Shown here: in pieces, positions 25,812 to 34,862 of the stretch | Numbering within the stretch: the stretch's first letter is position 1 | Layout of the letters: each line of letters begins with the position of its first letter | Assembly: GCF_021209385.1 (NCBI RefSeq) | Contig: NZ_JAJOIL010000037.1 | Coordinates: 124,001 to 188,000, forward strand | Direction of reading: 5' to 3' | DNA: 64,000 nucleotides | DNA from: Seleniivibrio sp. | GTDB taxonomy: Bacteria; Chrysiogenota; Deferribacteres; Deferribacterales; Geovibrionaceae | Position numbers and translations under genes: made by a program | The notes under the pieces: model-generated | Told to the model about the DNA's origin: nothing | Databases searched by the model: none | Seen by the model: only the letters and a program-made list of their open reading frames with translations

Positions 25812-25990
25812 ATAAACTTTAACACACACAGAACGGGAAACGGAAGACGGTGAAAATCCGTCGCGGACGCGCCGCTGTAACCGGCATATATCCCGCCTCT
25901 GTCCACTGATAAAATCGGGAAGGACAAGGCACAGAGGGAGCCGGAAGCCAGAAGACGACCCGGATCTGTAAGGAGCCGGACTGTCTCGCG
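25812..25990 (+). ncRNA. cobalamin (adenosylcobalamin-class) riboswitch
   Basis: The conserved core is visible: ACGGGAAACGGAAGACGGTG and AAATCC, then GCGCCGCTGTAACCGGC, CACTG, CGGGAAGG and the B12-box region GCCGGAAGCCAGAAGAC. It lies about 110 bases before metE. Two hairpins follow in the expression platform: CTGTCT/AGACAG (25981-26000) and GCAGAAAAC/GTTTTCTGC (26005-26030). The second has no T-run, so control is more likely at translation initiation than by termination. Expected effect: cobalamin shuts off the B12-independent methionine synthase. Confidence 0.93.
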
Positions 25991-26095
25991 TTACAGACAG
26001 ATACGCAGAAAACTATATAACGTTTTCTGCCGTTCTTCATATGCGGCACAATTTGTCCTGCTCTTTTTCAAAATATTTTGAAAGGAGCGTTTCAA

Positions 26096-28315
26096 ATGCT
26101 ATCACACATCCTCGGTTTCCCATCCATCGGTTCCGAAAGAGAACTGAAATTCGCCCTCGAAGATTTCTGGGCGGGCAAAAAGTCACTAACTGAACTTGAA
26201 AAAACAGCAGAAAAACTGAAGCTGGAATCTTTCAGAATCCAAAAGGAAGCCGGACTGTCTTATGTCACGACAGGAGATTTTTCCTTTTACGATAGGATGC
26301 TGGATACCACACTTATGCTGGGCATGCTGCCCAGACGCTACACATTCAACAACCTGAGCAAAATGGAGTCATACTTCGCCATGGCTCGCGGAGATGCTCT
26401 GCGGAACTTCCAAGCCCTCCCTATGAAAAAATGGTTCAACACAAACTATCATTATATAGTTCCTGAACCCGACGTTAAATTCCGTCAGGAACCTGATTTC
26501 ACTCAACTGACATCCGGTGTTGTTTTGGCTATCAAACACAGATACAGACCGAAAGCTGCGCTTATCGGTCCGGCTACGTTTCTGGCACTATCAAACCCTG
26601 TATGGATAAAAAACAAATGGGAACTGATGGATGAGCTGGCTGAAATATACTGCGCTGCAATAAAACACCTGCCTGCGGAGTGTTCTTTTATCCAGATAGA
26701 GGAACCGATTCTCAGCACAGAGATGGAAAAGGAAGCATGGCTGTCGTTTATCCCTGCTCACAGAAAAATAAAAGATGCGGCATCAGACAGAAAACTGATG
26801 CTGACAACATACTTCGGCGACCCCCTCTTAAACGCGACGCCGATATATGATTCCGGGTATGATGTGATCCATCTGGACATGACGAGCTTAAAACATGACC
26901 TGAAGGATTATATCAGCGAGCTGCCCGCTCATATGTCGGTGTCCGCCGGAGTTGTTAACGGACGAAATATCTGGAAAACGGATATGGACAAAGCAAAAGG
27001 CATACTGGACATGCTGTCGAATAAGTTGGGCGAAGACAGGGTTCTATGTGCATCATCATGCTCGCTCCTCCATTGTCCTGCAGATATAAGAAATGAACAC
27101 AAACTGGATGAAAAACTGAAAAATAAAATGGCATTTGCAGTGCAGAAATGCTATGAGGTCGCGTCATTACCGACACATAAGGCAGCCGAAACAGATTTTT
27201 CAACATCAACATCGGCTGTCAGAACAGAAATAACATCTGACAGAAGTCCTTATGCCATCAGAAAAACGATTCAGGCGGAAAAGCTCAACCTCCCTCTCCT
27301 GCCTACCACAACAATAGGCTCTTTCCCCCAGACACAACAGATAAGGAGCCTTAGAAGGAAGCTCAAAAACGGCGAAATTAATGAGGACGCTTACGAAAGC
27401 GCAATAAAACAGGAGATATATGCGAATATTCAGCATCAGCTTAAGCTGGGTATTGACGTACTTGTTCACGGAGAACCGGAAAGGAACGACATGGCTGAAT
27501 ATTTCGGTGAAAATCTCGACGGTTTCTGTTTTCTTGAAAACGGCTGGGTACAGAGTTTCGGCAGCAGATGCGTAAAACCTCCTGTTATTTACGGCGATGT
27601 TAAACGCACAAAACCAATAACTCTGAAATGGACAAAATATGCAGCATCACTCACGGATAAACCTATGAAAGCGATACTCACAGGACCTGTCACCATCGCC
27701 AAGTGGAGTTTTATGCGCGAAGATATGCCGCAGGAAACCGTTTGGGAGCAGATAGCAATTGCCTTGCGGGAAGAATCTCTTGAGCTTGAAGAAGCGGGTA
27801 TACCAATAATACAGATAGATGAACCTGCGTTTGTAGAGGCAATGCCGCTGGATAAAAATATTCAGGAGCAGTATTTCGACGATGCCGTGAGATGTTTCAG
27901 GCTGATAACATCTGCCTTAAAGGACAGCACGCAGGTACATACGCACATGTGCTACAGCGAGTTCGACAGTATAATGCCCCATATAAAAAGATTGGATGCC
28001 GACGTTATAAGCATTGAAGCAGGCAGAAGCGGCATGGGTGTTTTGAACAGCTTCAAGCGCAACGGCTACGAAAGCGGTATAGGTGCCGGTCTGTATGATA
28101 TCCACAGCAGCCGCATCCCCACAGCAACAGAGCTTTCGGTCAGTATAGAGCGAATACTCAGGTATATTTCAGCCGAACAGGTGTGGATAAACCCCGACTG
28201 CGGACTTAAAACAAGAGGATGGGGAGAAACATTGTCTGCATTACAGAACATGGTAACAGCCGCCATCTTAATGCGGGGAAGAATAGAAAAAAATGACGAA
28301 AAAGCTATAGGATAA
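26096..28315 (+). CDS. metE: cobalamin-independent methionine synthase
   Basis: 739 residues with the two similar MetE halves. The C-terminal half shows TTTIGSFPQT near 404, HGEPERNDMAEYFGE near 458, IQIDEPAF near 568, the zinc-site HMCYSEF near 622 and NPDCGLKTRGW near 699. It transfers the methyl group of 5-methyl-tetrahydrofolate to homocysteine without B12. ATG 26096 is chosen, with AAAGGAG ahead; the TTG at 26078 precedes the SD. Control by the cobalamin riboswitch implies that the organism also has or imports B12 and a metH. Confidence 0.96.
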   Translation: MLSHILGFPSIGSERELKFALEDFWAGKKSLTELEKTAEKLKLESFRIQKEAGLSYVTTGDFSFYDRMLDTTLMLGMLPRRYTFNNLSKMESYFAMARGDALRNFQALPMKKWFNTNYHYIVPEPDVKFRQEPDFTQLTSGVVLAIKHRYRPKAALIGPATFLALSNPVWIKNKWELMDELAEIYCAAIKHLPAECSFIQIEEPILSTEMEKEAWLSFIPAHRKIKDAASDRKLMLTTYFGDPLLNATPIYDSGYDVIHLDMTSLKHDLKDYISELPAHMSVSAGVVNGRNIWKTDMDKAKGILDMLSNKLGEDRVLCASSCSLLHCPADIRNEHKLDEKLKNKMAFAVQKCYEVASLPTHKAAETDFSTSTSAVRTEITSDRSPYAIRKTIQAEKLNLPLLPTTTIGSFPQTQQIRSLRRKLKNGEINEDAYESAIKQEIYANIQHQLKLGIDVLVHGEPERNDMAEYFGENLDGFCFLENGWVQSFGSRCVKPPVIYGDVKRTKPITLKWTKYAASLTDKPMKAILTGPVTIAKWSFMREDMPQETVWEQIAIALREESLELEEAGIPIIQIDEPAFVEAMPLDKNIQEQYFDDAVRCFRLITSALKDSTQVHTHMCYSEFDSIMPHIKRLDADVISIEAGRSGMGVLNSFKRNGYESGIGAGLYDIHSSRIPTATELSVSIERILRYISAEQVWINPDCGLKTRGWGETLSALQNMVTAAILMRGRIEKNDEKAIG

Positions 28316-28324
28316 ACAGAAAAA

Positions 28325-28342
28325 GCCGCCGGAAACGGCGGC
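28325..28342. terminator. metE terminator, shared with the convergent gene
   Basis: GCCGCC-N6-GGCGGC stem preceded by an A-run. It lies between metE and the convergent gene at 28349-28807. Confidence 0.7.
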
Positions 28343-28348
28343 TTCATA

Positions 28349-28807
28349 TTACAATCTGTCGGAAATACCGCCGCCCATATCGGCTACATGGAAGCCTTTC
28401 TGTTCAAGTTGAGCCATGTATATCATATTAATGAACAGGTACCCGCTCCGGTTTACCATATCCCTGAAAAAGCTGTTCACATGGCGGTGCTCAAAACAGT
28501 CGAACATATCAAGCTGGCTGTGACTGCACCCGCATATGCTGTTCAGCGCACGCACAAGCCCCGATTTATATTTTGCGTTTGGTTTGATATAGGTTTCAAA
28601 AGCATCCGCAAGATGCTCGAAGCAGGCTTTCTGGGTTTCGTTCAGTTCTCCACTGCTGTTTCTCAGAACACATATGGAATCTGCAAGCAGGAGGCATTTC
28701 TGTTTGATACGTCTGTTCTCAAGCAGAATGCCCACAACAAACCACACCCCGAAAAGAAGAAGTGTCGCACCGATTCCCGCCAATGTACAAACTGTACTGA
28801 ACTGCAT
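28349..28807 (-). CDS. hypothetical membrane-anchored protein
   Basis: 152 residues. One N-terminal membrane helix (about 7-28) is followed by a soluble helical domain with Cys at several positions (GCSHSQLDMFDCFEHRH). Not recognised. Its ATG overlaps the TGA of the upstream 64-residue gene, so the two are translationally coupled and may form a pair. Confidence 0.55.
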   Translation of the reverse strand: MQFSTVCTLAGIGATLLLFGVWFVVGILLENRRIKQKCLLLADSICVLRNSSGELNETQKACFEHLADAFETYIKPNAKYKSGLVRALNSICGCSHSQLDMFDCFEHRHVNSFFRDMVNRSGYLFINMIYMAQLEQKGFHVADMGGGISDRL

Positions 28808-29001
28808 CAGATCTTTGCTCCGCCGCCAAAAGAAATGGATTTCTTCATAACTTCTTCCATCCCTTTAACGACCTTTTTCAGCCTTCCCACATGCTCGTCT
28901 GCCTGAACGCCGTGGCGTTCGCAGCTTTTTATTACGAGATGCAGTTCCCTGATTCGATCCTGAAAGTCAGTAAAGTTTTCCGTACCTTCTTTAACCGCCA
29001 T
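28807..29001 (-). CDS. small coiled-coil hypothetical protein
   Basis: 64 residues, helical (TDFQDRIRELHLVIKSCERHGVQADEHV...MEEVMKKS), with no signal peptide and no known domain recognised. It overlaps the start of the membrane protein at 28349-28807 by ATGA-type coupling. Confidence 0.55.
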   Translation of the reverse strand: MAVKEGTENFTDFQDRIRELHLVIKSCERHGVQADEHVGRLKKVVKGMEEVMKKSISFGGGAKI

Positions 29002-29066
29002 CTGATCCTCTCCGAATATTTGCTGATAGAGTATAATTCGGAAGCAGACGGCATTACTTTAACGTT

Positions 29067-29363
29067 TTACTTGAGCTTATTCATCACGGAATCGACTTTC
29101 GTATTTAGCCCCAAAGACTTATTTTTTCTGTAATCAATCTTCACGGAAATTGATATTCTTTCGCACTCATCCTGAGCCTCAACCGCCCTGTTTATGACCG
29201 CGAACACCTCGTCGAGCTTTTCCCCTTCGATAACAGTACCCATAGGGGTCAGCTGCCAGCTCAGTCCGCTGTCTTTGATAACCTGCACAGACTTTGCAAC
29301 AAATTTTGAAACACTCTCGCCCTCGCCCAGCGGGGTGATTGAAACGAACGCCATAGCACTCAT
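29067..29363 (-). CDS. MTH1187-family thiamine-binding protein
   Basis: 98 residues matching the Thiamine_BP (YkoF/MTH1187) family: AFVSITPLGEGESVSKFV near the start, WQLTPMGTVIEGEKLDEVF in the middle, and a ferredoxin-like beta-alpha pattern. Members bind thiamine or its pyrimidine moiety and are often single genes. It is divergent from the gene at 29434. Confidence 0.85.
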   Translation of the reverse strand: MSAMAFVSITPLGEGESVSKFVAKSVQVIKDSGLSWQLTPMGTVIEGEKLDEVFAVINRAVEAQDECERISISVKIDYRKNKSLGLNTKVDSVMNKLK

Positions 29364-29433
29364 CGTCTCTCTCCTTATTGACTGTTCTGTAACTTAGTAT
29401 AAGATGGCAATACTTAAACTCAAGGAAATTGGA

Positions 29434-30324
29434 ATGGCAGAAAGAAAAAACGTAACGGTGAATTTTTACAGGCTGGAATCCGCAGTGGACACCTTTTATC
29501 AGGATATGGATTTCAAGCTGGACGCTCTGTCCGCCGGCGGCATGGACTTCGGCTTTTTCGACGGAAAAAGCTGTGAATTGATGTTCAAAATATTTGAACC
29601 GATAACAGTGTCCGACCGCAAGCTTTATATAGTCAGTCTCATAAAGGAAAAGATCTTCCTCCCCGTGTGGTTCAACCGCGAAGGTGTTGTTCAGGAGGCT
29701 CCCACAGAGGGCGGAAGTCTCGGAGACGTAAGCTATGCTCTCGTCGACCCTGAAAAGCAGGCGCTTCTGACGCTTTCCGGCGGCTTCGGTCCGTCCGCAT
29801 CCGCTTTCTCCGACTTTGCCCGCTGGCTCACAGGCGACAGCGCCGCAGGTGCCTGCCCCATCTTTATCAACAGCGCATACGATCAGGTGACCAACTGGGA
29901 AATCTTCCGCAAGCTGAACCTCTCCATAGAGGCGCCAGCATCGGACTTTGTGGGCAACGTTCTGGACAGCGAAATAGGCGAGAATTTCAAAATGCTCGAA
30001 ACTCTTTCTGGGCTGAAAATAGATATCTCCGTATCCATGGGGCATGGCAAGGGAAGTCTGCACAAGGATGCCGTAAAGAACTTCATCCGTTCTGTGATGG
30101 AAGAGAACTACGCAGGAAAGCTTAAAATAATGGGTAAGAGTTTCGAGGAACAGCAAACAGCGGAGCTTGACCTCTACAACGCCAGATTAAAGCATAAAAC
30201 AGAAATCGTCATAGCAGGAACGCACATAGCGCCCGACGAGGCAAAAGCAACTCTTTACGAAGCGTACCAGCTTCATCTTGACGACATCGACGCCGCCTAT
30301 AAAGATTTTTCCGACGAAGAATAA
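29434..30324 (+). CDS. hypothetical protein, about 296 residues
   Basis: No family recognised with confidence. No signal peptide or membrane helix. The N-terminus (NVTVNFYRLES) and YIVSLIKEKIFLPVWFN suggest a mixed alpha/beta fold. A second half contains LKIDISVSMGHGKGSLHKDAVKNFIRS, and it ends in a helical, acidic tail. The ATG at 29434 is preferred, with AAGGA eight bases ahead; 29404 lacks an SD. Its 3' end overlaps the convergent gene at 30297-31655 by 28 bases. Confidence 0.55.
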   Translation: MAERKNVTVNFYRLESAVDTFYQDMDFKLDALSAGGMDFGFFDGKSCELMFKIFEPITVSDRKLYIVSLIKEKIFLPVWFNREGVVQEAPTEGGSLGDVSYALVDPEKQALLTLSGGFGPSASAFSDFARWLTGDSAAGACPIFINSAYDQVTNWEIFRKLNLSIEAPASDFVGNVLDSEIGENFKMLETLSGLKIDISVSMGHGKGSLHKDAVKNFIRSVMEENYAGKLKIMGKSFEEQQTAELDLYNARLKHKTEIVIAGTHIAPDEAKATLYEAYQLHLDDIDAAYKDFSDEE

Positions 30325-31655
30325 TATTCAATGATATCCATGAACGCCTGTGAAACAACGCGGGCGTTCTCTTTTTCTATAGCAAGCGGATTCATATCCG
30401 CAGAATCAACACACCCCGCGTATGAATTTGCAGTGATATCCGCCAGAAACTCCGCCAAAGCATGTTCGTCATATTTCACAGACATAGCCTCAGCAAGTAT
30501 ATTCCTGATGTCCTCCACACTTCTGCATCTGAAAACAGTTGGCAAATCACAGAAAAACACATCGGAAAAGACCACCGACCCAACACCGACGAACGCCGCC
30601 TCATAACATGCAGTACCGGACACCGAAACAACAGCTTTCGCGTTTTTTATCAGTTCCATACCGTCTGCATACGGAGAGATATTCACCACGTTCGGAAGTT
30701 TTGCTGTTTCGCGGAAGAAGCTGAAATGCCGACATCCCAACCCTGCCGGGTGTTCGCGTACCGCAACGACCATACCGTGGGGCAGTGAACGTGCAACACT
30801 TCGCACAAGTTCAAGCTGGTTCTGCCAGAATCCGCCCAGAATATCCAGAGACGCTTCCGGTGAAACATGCAGGGGCATGTACACAAAATCCGCTTCCGGC
30901 ATGGTTTGCATTGCGTCAAAACCGGACATTTTTATATTCACAGCTCTTTTAACACGCTCTGCCGTCAGACCGAAAACGCTCTGTTCGGTCTCGTCCTTTG
31001 CCGTTTTGTTCAGGAACCTGCCCAAGTGTCTGAAAAAACCGTAAAAATTTCTATTTGAAAATAGCTTATATTGAAAAGGAACTTGCGGTACACTGAATTC
31101 CGCCGGAACAGGCAAAGATTTTTCCGCCCTGTTCAGCCGTATCAGTTTATCCTGAAATATACCGCTGAAAAATCCGAACCTGCCCTCTGGTATCCGAACA
31201 CTGTGCGGTACGATGAATTTTGCGCCTGCATATTCGCATGCGGAGCAGGCAGCAAGTTCATAAGCCCACGTTGCTTCTGAGAAAACAATATCTATTTTGT
31301 TGTCGGTTATAAACTTTGAAACGCTTTTGAAAACACCGCAAAGGTATCCGTAAGCCCCTTTCACGCGCTTTTTGCTAAGCAGTCTGTCGCTCATTATCAT
31401 ATGAGCGGCAGTTACCCTGCTGAACTTCTCCATAGCACAAAGCGCATCGGCGTCATATGATCGGTCGATTTCCGCAAGGTCAAGGATCCTGCCTCGGTCA
31501 AACCCCATATCCGTCAGATATTTTATGCGGTATTTCGCGCCCGGCATAATGAAATAAACGTCAGCGCCCTGTTCCGTCAGATTTTTGGCAATATGCGCAA
31601 AGGTGACGGAACGGGAGTGACTGCCAGTAAAAGCAACACGAAAAGAATTCATCAA
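30297..31655 (-). CDS. capsule/surface polysaccharide synthesis glycosyltransferase-like protein
   Basis: 452 residues. Two Rossmann-like halves typical of GT-B transferases: VAFTGSHSRSVTFAHIAKNL at the start and VVAVREHPAG...NVVNISPYADGMELIKNAKAVVSVSGTACYEAAFVG toward the end. The latter block is the signature seen in KpsS/KpsC-type and other Capsule_synth proteins. It probably makes or transfers a surface sugar; donor and acceptor are unknown. It is followed upstream by the small gene at 31682-32074 on the same strand. Confidence 0.7.
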   Translation of the reverse strand: MMNSFRVAFTGSHSRSVTFAHIAKNLTEQGADVYFIMPGAKYRIKYLTDMGFDRGRILDLAEIDRSYDADALCAMEKFSRVTAAHMIMSDRLLSKKRVKGAYGYLCGVFKSVSKFITDNKIDIVFSEATWAYELAACSACEYAGAKFIVPHSVRIPEGRFGFFSGIFQDKLIRLNRAEKSLPVPAEFSVPQVPFQYKLFSNRNFYGFFRHLGRFLNKTAKDETEQSVFGLTAERVKRAVNIKMSGFDAMQTMPEADFVYMPLHVSPEASLDILGGFWQNQLELVRSVARSLPHGMVVAVREHPAGLGCRHFSFFRETAKLPNVVNISPYADGMELIKNAKAVVSVSGTACYEAAFVGVGSVVFSDVFFCDLPTVFRCRSVEDIRNILAEAMSVKYDEHALAEFLADITANSYAGCVDSADMNPLAIEKENARVVSQAFMDIIEYYSSSEKSL

Positions 31656-31681
31656 GCATCCTGAGTTAATGAGAGAAGCTA

Positions 31682-32074
31682 TCAGATCCCCATGTTGGAT
31701 TTCACAATGTCCACAATGTTATCTGTAACAGATGCAAGCTCTGCGTCATCGTCCTCCGGAACTGCGCATACAAAAATACTGAATCCCAGATTGTTGTTAA
31801 GAAACATTTTTATATCTGAAAGACCGGGAACGGCTCCTGATTCATCGCCGTAAGAAGGAAGGATCAGAACGTCGCTTCCGCTGTATTTATCAAGCTGAGC
31901 AACATCTTTTATGGATTTCTGCAATATCCCCGATACAAAAGTGAGTTTCCCGTCTTCGGTGAACATCACTCTGGTTCTCTTGGTTTGCCCCAGTTTGTTC
32001 TTTATCTGCGCCATCGCCTTAAGTGCTGCTGCTGTTGACGGCACAGACATAACTACGGCAAGCTTCTTCATCAC
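31682..32074 (-). CDS. hypothetical protein, 130 residues
   Basis: Not recognised. It looks like a soluble alpha/beta protein (LAVVMSVPSTAAALKAMAQIKNKLG at the start; DVLILPSYGDESGAVPGLSDIKMFL in the middle). Same strand as the capsule-type gene 26 bases downstream, hence possibly co-transcribed. Confidence 0.5.
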   Translation of the reverse strand: MMKKLAVVMSVPSTAAALKAMAQIKNKLGQTKRTRVMFTEDGKLTFVSGILQKSIKDVAQLDKYSGSDVLILPSYGDESGAVPGLSDIKMFLNNNLGFSIFVCAVPEDDDAELASVTDNIVDIVKSNMGI

Positions 32075-32141
32075 TGTCTCCTCTAATTTCGGGAGACTTT
32101 ACCCCCGAAACCCGTGTTAATATATCCACTATTCGTGTGCA

Positions 32142-34031
32142 TCACGGATGCCCCTTAAAATAACGAAGCCCGATGTTCAAAAGCTTCTGGACATGTCCCA
32201 GAGCCTTCTTCAGCCTTTCCCTGTTATAAAGGGAAAGCTCATCGGGATTAATATATTTATTTACATGAACGCCCGTTGCGGCTTTCTCCACCTGACTTTT
32301 CAGAATGATGTCGACAACCGTTTCATACGCTTCCAGCGTATGCAGGTAAAGCTCCTCGCTGATGACATTCATACGGCGCAGGGTCTTCATCCTTTCCACG
32401 GTGTTCAGATCGTTCAATCCGTGTTTGAGCGTGAAAGCTCTAATCACATCAACTATAAACGCAGACGCGGAGGATTTCAAGTTTATTTCTCCCTTGTGTT
32501 TTCCGTCTTTTTCACCTATGAACTTTCCAAACATGGAAAGCGGTATCCTGAGACCGCTGTCACGCTCAAGCATCTGTATCAGAAATATCGGACTGTTGTT
32601 AATATTCTGGTTAATATGATTGCGGAGTTCCCAGACAAGTTTCTCGTCTCCGGCGAACCCGTCGAAGTCAAAAATTATAGATGACCACATTATTCCTATT
32701 GATCCGGGATTCGATACCCATCGGGATATCTTAAGTTTCCAATCGGAAATGCGCAGCGACATATCAGGATTTGTAACCATCACCTTTCCGCGGCATTTTT
32801 CATATCCGACATACTCAAGTGCATCTGAATATTTTGCACCGAATTTTATAAACATGGCGATCTCTTCATCGGTCACAGAGTCGTCAAAGATAAATCCGTT
32901 GTCCTGATCAGGATCAAGCGCCATCTCCCTCCGTCCGCCTGAACCCATTATCATGAGCGTGTGACGTACTTTCGTCAGGTCAAATCCGGTTTCTTTATAA
33001 TATTCTTCGCCGCAAAGCCTGTATATCTTGCGCTGTATGTTAAGATGCACGGAAGAGAGAACCGGCAGTATGTCATAGCTCACCCTGGAATTTTCCATGA
33101 GGGAGGCGGCAACAGAATACATGTCCGAATATGCCTTTTTAAGTTCATCCAGAGTCTCCAGCTTATCCACATACGTAACGAACACATTAATATTATGAAA
33201 CAGCATCTTTGAAATATCATTGTTGGAAAGTATCCCGACGGGGCTGTTTGCGCTGACAACAACAACATAGTCAGCACGGGTGTGCTGCATCTGCGCAAGC
33301 GCCTCCACAAGCGGATATTCCGCTGGAAGTGCCACGGGATTGCGTTCCATATATTTTCCCGCGGATATATCTGTAGGATTGTTCTGCATATCGGGAATAA
33401 ATCTCTGCACAATATGCTTGGATGTCAGAAGTCCTTTTAAAACGTTTTCGTCATCAACGATAACGATAGCGCCGACATTCGCCTCTGCCATAAGCTTTGA
33501 TGCCTCAAGAACGGAAGCGGAAGAGTTAACTGCAAGCACTGGCGAGGACATGTAGCTTCCAAGCGGTTTATAGGTTGTCGAAGCAACAGACCAGCTCGCC
33601 CTCCCCTCAAGTTCCGCATTGCGTTCGGAAACAAGGCTGTGGAATGAGCTGCGGAACTCCGGAACATCCTCCATCAGTTTATAGACATAAAGCTCCGGCA
33701 TAAAAAGCATAAGACAGGCGGTGTCAGCATATGCGGTCACTCTGTATGTGGATTTCCCCACAAAAGTGGACACACCGATAACCCCTCCGCTGTCTATTAT
33801 CACTTCGCGGCTGCCCCCGTCTGTCATACGGACTCTTCCGTTTAAAAGGATATAAAGCCCTTTATGATATGATTCACCTTTTTTAAAGAGTGCTTCGGAA
33901 GCATCAGCCGTAACAGACTCGCATTTCATTATCGCGTTTTTTAGTCTTTCTTTCGGAACAGAAGAAAAAAACGGCAATTTCGCCGCTGTATCAACTATTT
34001 CCTGAATCGATGAAATTTCGGAATACTGCAT
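32142..34031 (-). CDS. cNMP-binding, CBS and DUF294 nucleotidyltransferase-like regulator
   Basis: About 629 residues. Order: cyclic-nucleotide-binding fold (about 30-120, LFKKGESYHKGLYILLNGRVRM), a pair of CBS domains (about 155-285), a DUF294 nucleotidyltransferase-like domain (GSGGRREMALDPDQDNGFIF near 365) and a C-terminal DUF294_C helical domain. This layout resembles GlnD/GlnE-like signal proteins and often stands next to acetate symporter genes, as it does here (divergent from 34551). ATG 34031 has GGAG five bases ahead; ATG 34061 has none. It may sense nucleotides to regulate carbon uptake. Confidence 0.88.
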   Translation of the reverse strand: MQYSEISSIQEIVDTAAKLPFFSSVPKERLKNAIMKCESVTADASEALFKKGESYHKGLYILLNGRVRMTDGGSREVIIDSGGVIGVSTFVGKSTYRVTAYADTACLMLFMPELYVYKLMEDVPEFRSSFHSLVSERNAELEGRASWSVASTTYKPLGSYMSSPVLAVNSSASVLEASKLMAEANVGAIVIVDDENVLKGLLTSKHIVQRFIPDMQNNPTDISAGKYMERNPVALPAEYPLVEALAQMQHTRADYVVVVSANSPVGILSNNDISKMLFHNINVFVTYVDKLETLDELKKAYSDMYSVAASLMENSRVSYDILPVLSSVHLNIQRKIYRLCGEEYYKETGFDLTKVRHTLMIMGSGGRREMALDPDQDNGFIFDDSVTDEEIAMFIKFGAKYSDALEYVGYEKCRGKVMVTNPDMSLRISDWKLKISRWVSNPGSIGIMWSSIIFDFDGFAGDEKLVWELRNHINQNINNSPIFLIQMLERDSGLRIPLSMFGKFIGEKDGKHKGEINLKSSASAFIVDVIRAFTLKHGLNDLNTVERMKTLRRMNVISEELYLHTLEAYETVVDIILKSQVEKAATGVHVNKYINPDELSLYNRERLKKALGHVQKLLNIGLRYFKGHP

Positions 34032-34550
34032 ATTCACTCCGCACAGACCTATGTTAAACATATGAATATCTGCATGAGTTAATTATACATCATTTCAACA
34101 GGAAGTAAAATAAATATTGTTTCACTATTATAGAACATCGTGATATTATTGTTCGCCATTTATTGATATTTATAAGCGAAGATTAACCCGTTGCTGAAAA
34201 ACAAGGATTTTTCAGAACAATGAATACTGTATACAATCCATAGCAGCGGATTACGGCTTTTTTAAAGCCTTTTCACCCTGCACCGAAATATAACACCCCG
34301 AACCTTGTAACTACACGAATTATACTGTTATCTATAAGCATATTACAAGAAAACATCCATACAACATTCATCTCTGAAATTTATCATCACAAAACCAATT
34401 AGAAAATTATTTTAATTTCGCTTCATTTTTATTGTTGATTATAATTAAAAAGTGTTTTATATTCGTGCCATGGTTAACAGGGTAAAAAACATGTTAACCG
34501 TGTTTTCTATGACTTAACACCTTTGCAGATTTTTATCAGGAGGAGCAAAA
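34032..34550. other. long intergenic region before the acetate symporter operon
   Basis: 519 AT-rich bases with no gene seen. Notable structures: the hairpin CTGAAAAA/TTTTTCAG (34194-34215); a short hairpin GGCTTT/AAAGCC followed by TTTTC (34255-34274), which could end a short transcript; and the inverted repeat GGTTAACA-N12-TGTTAACC (34472-34499), about 50 bases before the first ATG, a plausible operator. No clear -24/-12 site is seen. Confidence 0.5.
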
Positions 34551-34844
34551 ATGACTGCTAGAGACTTTACGAACTCTGAAAAGTTCAAAGACTTAGTCAG
34601 AACACGCTGGACATTCAGCTTTATAATGCTGGCGATCCTGTTCGTGATCTACTACGGCTACATTTTCCTTGTAGCATTGCACCGTGATTTCCTGGCCGTT
34701 ATGGTCGGCAGGAACATCACCGTAGGTATCGTTCTCTGCACAGCCGTTATCATCGGTTCGTGGCTGCTTACGCTTATATATGTTGCGTGGGCGAACAAAG
34801 TGTATGACAAAAAAGTTGAGTCTTTGAAACAAGACTTGCAGTAA
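34551..34844 (+). CDS. DUF485 small membrane protein (symporter partner)
   Basis: 97 residues with two membrane helices (about 25-45 and 58-82) and the DUF485/YjcH layout ending in a charged helix. It stands 18 bases before the ActP-like symporter, as in the yjcH-actP pair of E. coli. Presumed accessory subunit. AGGAGG precedes the ATG. Confidence 0.9.
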   Translation: MTARDFTNSEKFKDLVRTRWTFSFIMLAILFVIYYGYIFLVALHRDFLAVMVGRNITVGIVLCTAVIIGSWLLTLIYVAWANKVYDKKVESLKQDLQ

Positions 34845-34862
34845 CAGAACAAGGAGAACACT

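Noticed and set aside
32142-34031. Classical CRP-type transcription factor
   Set aside because: The cyclic-nucleotide fold is followed by CBS and DUF294 domains and no HTH is visible.
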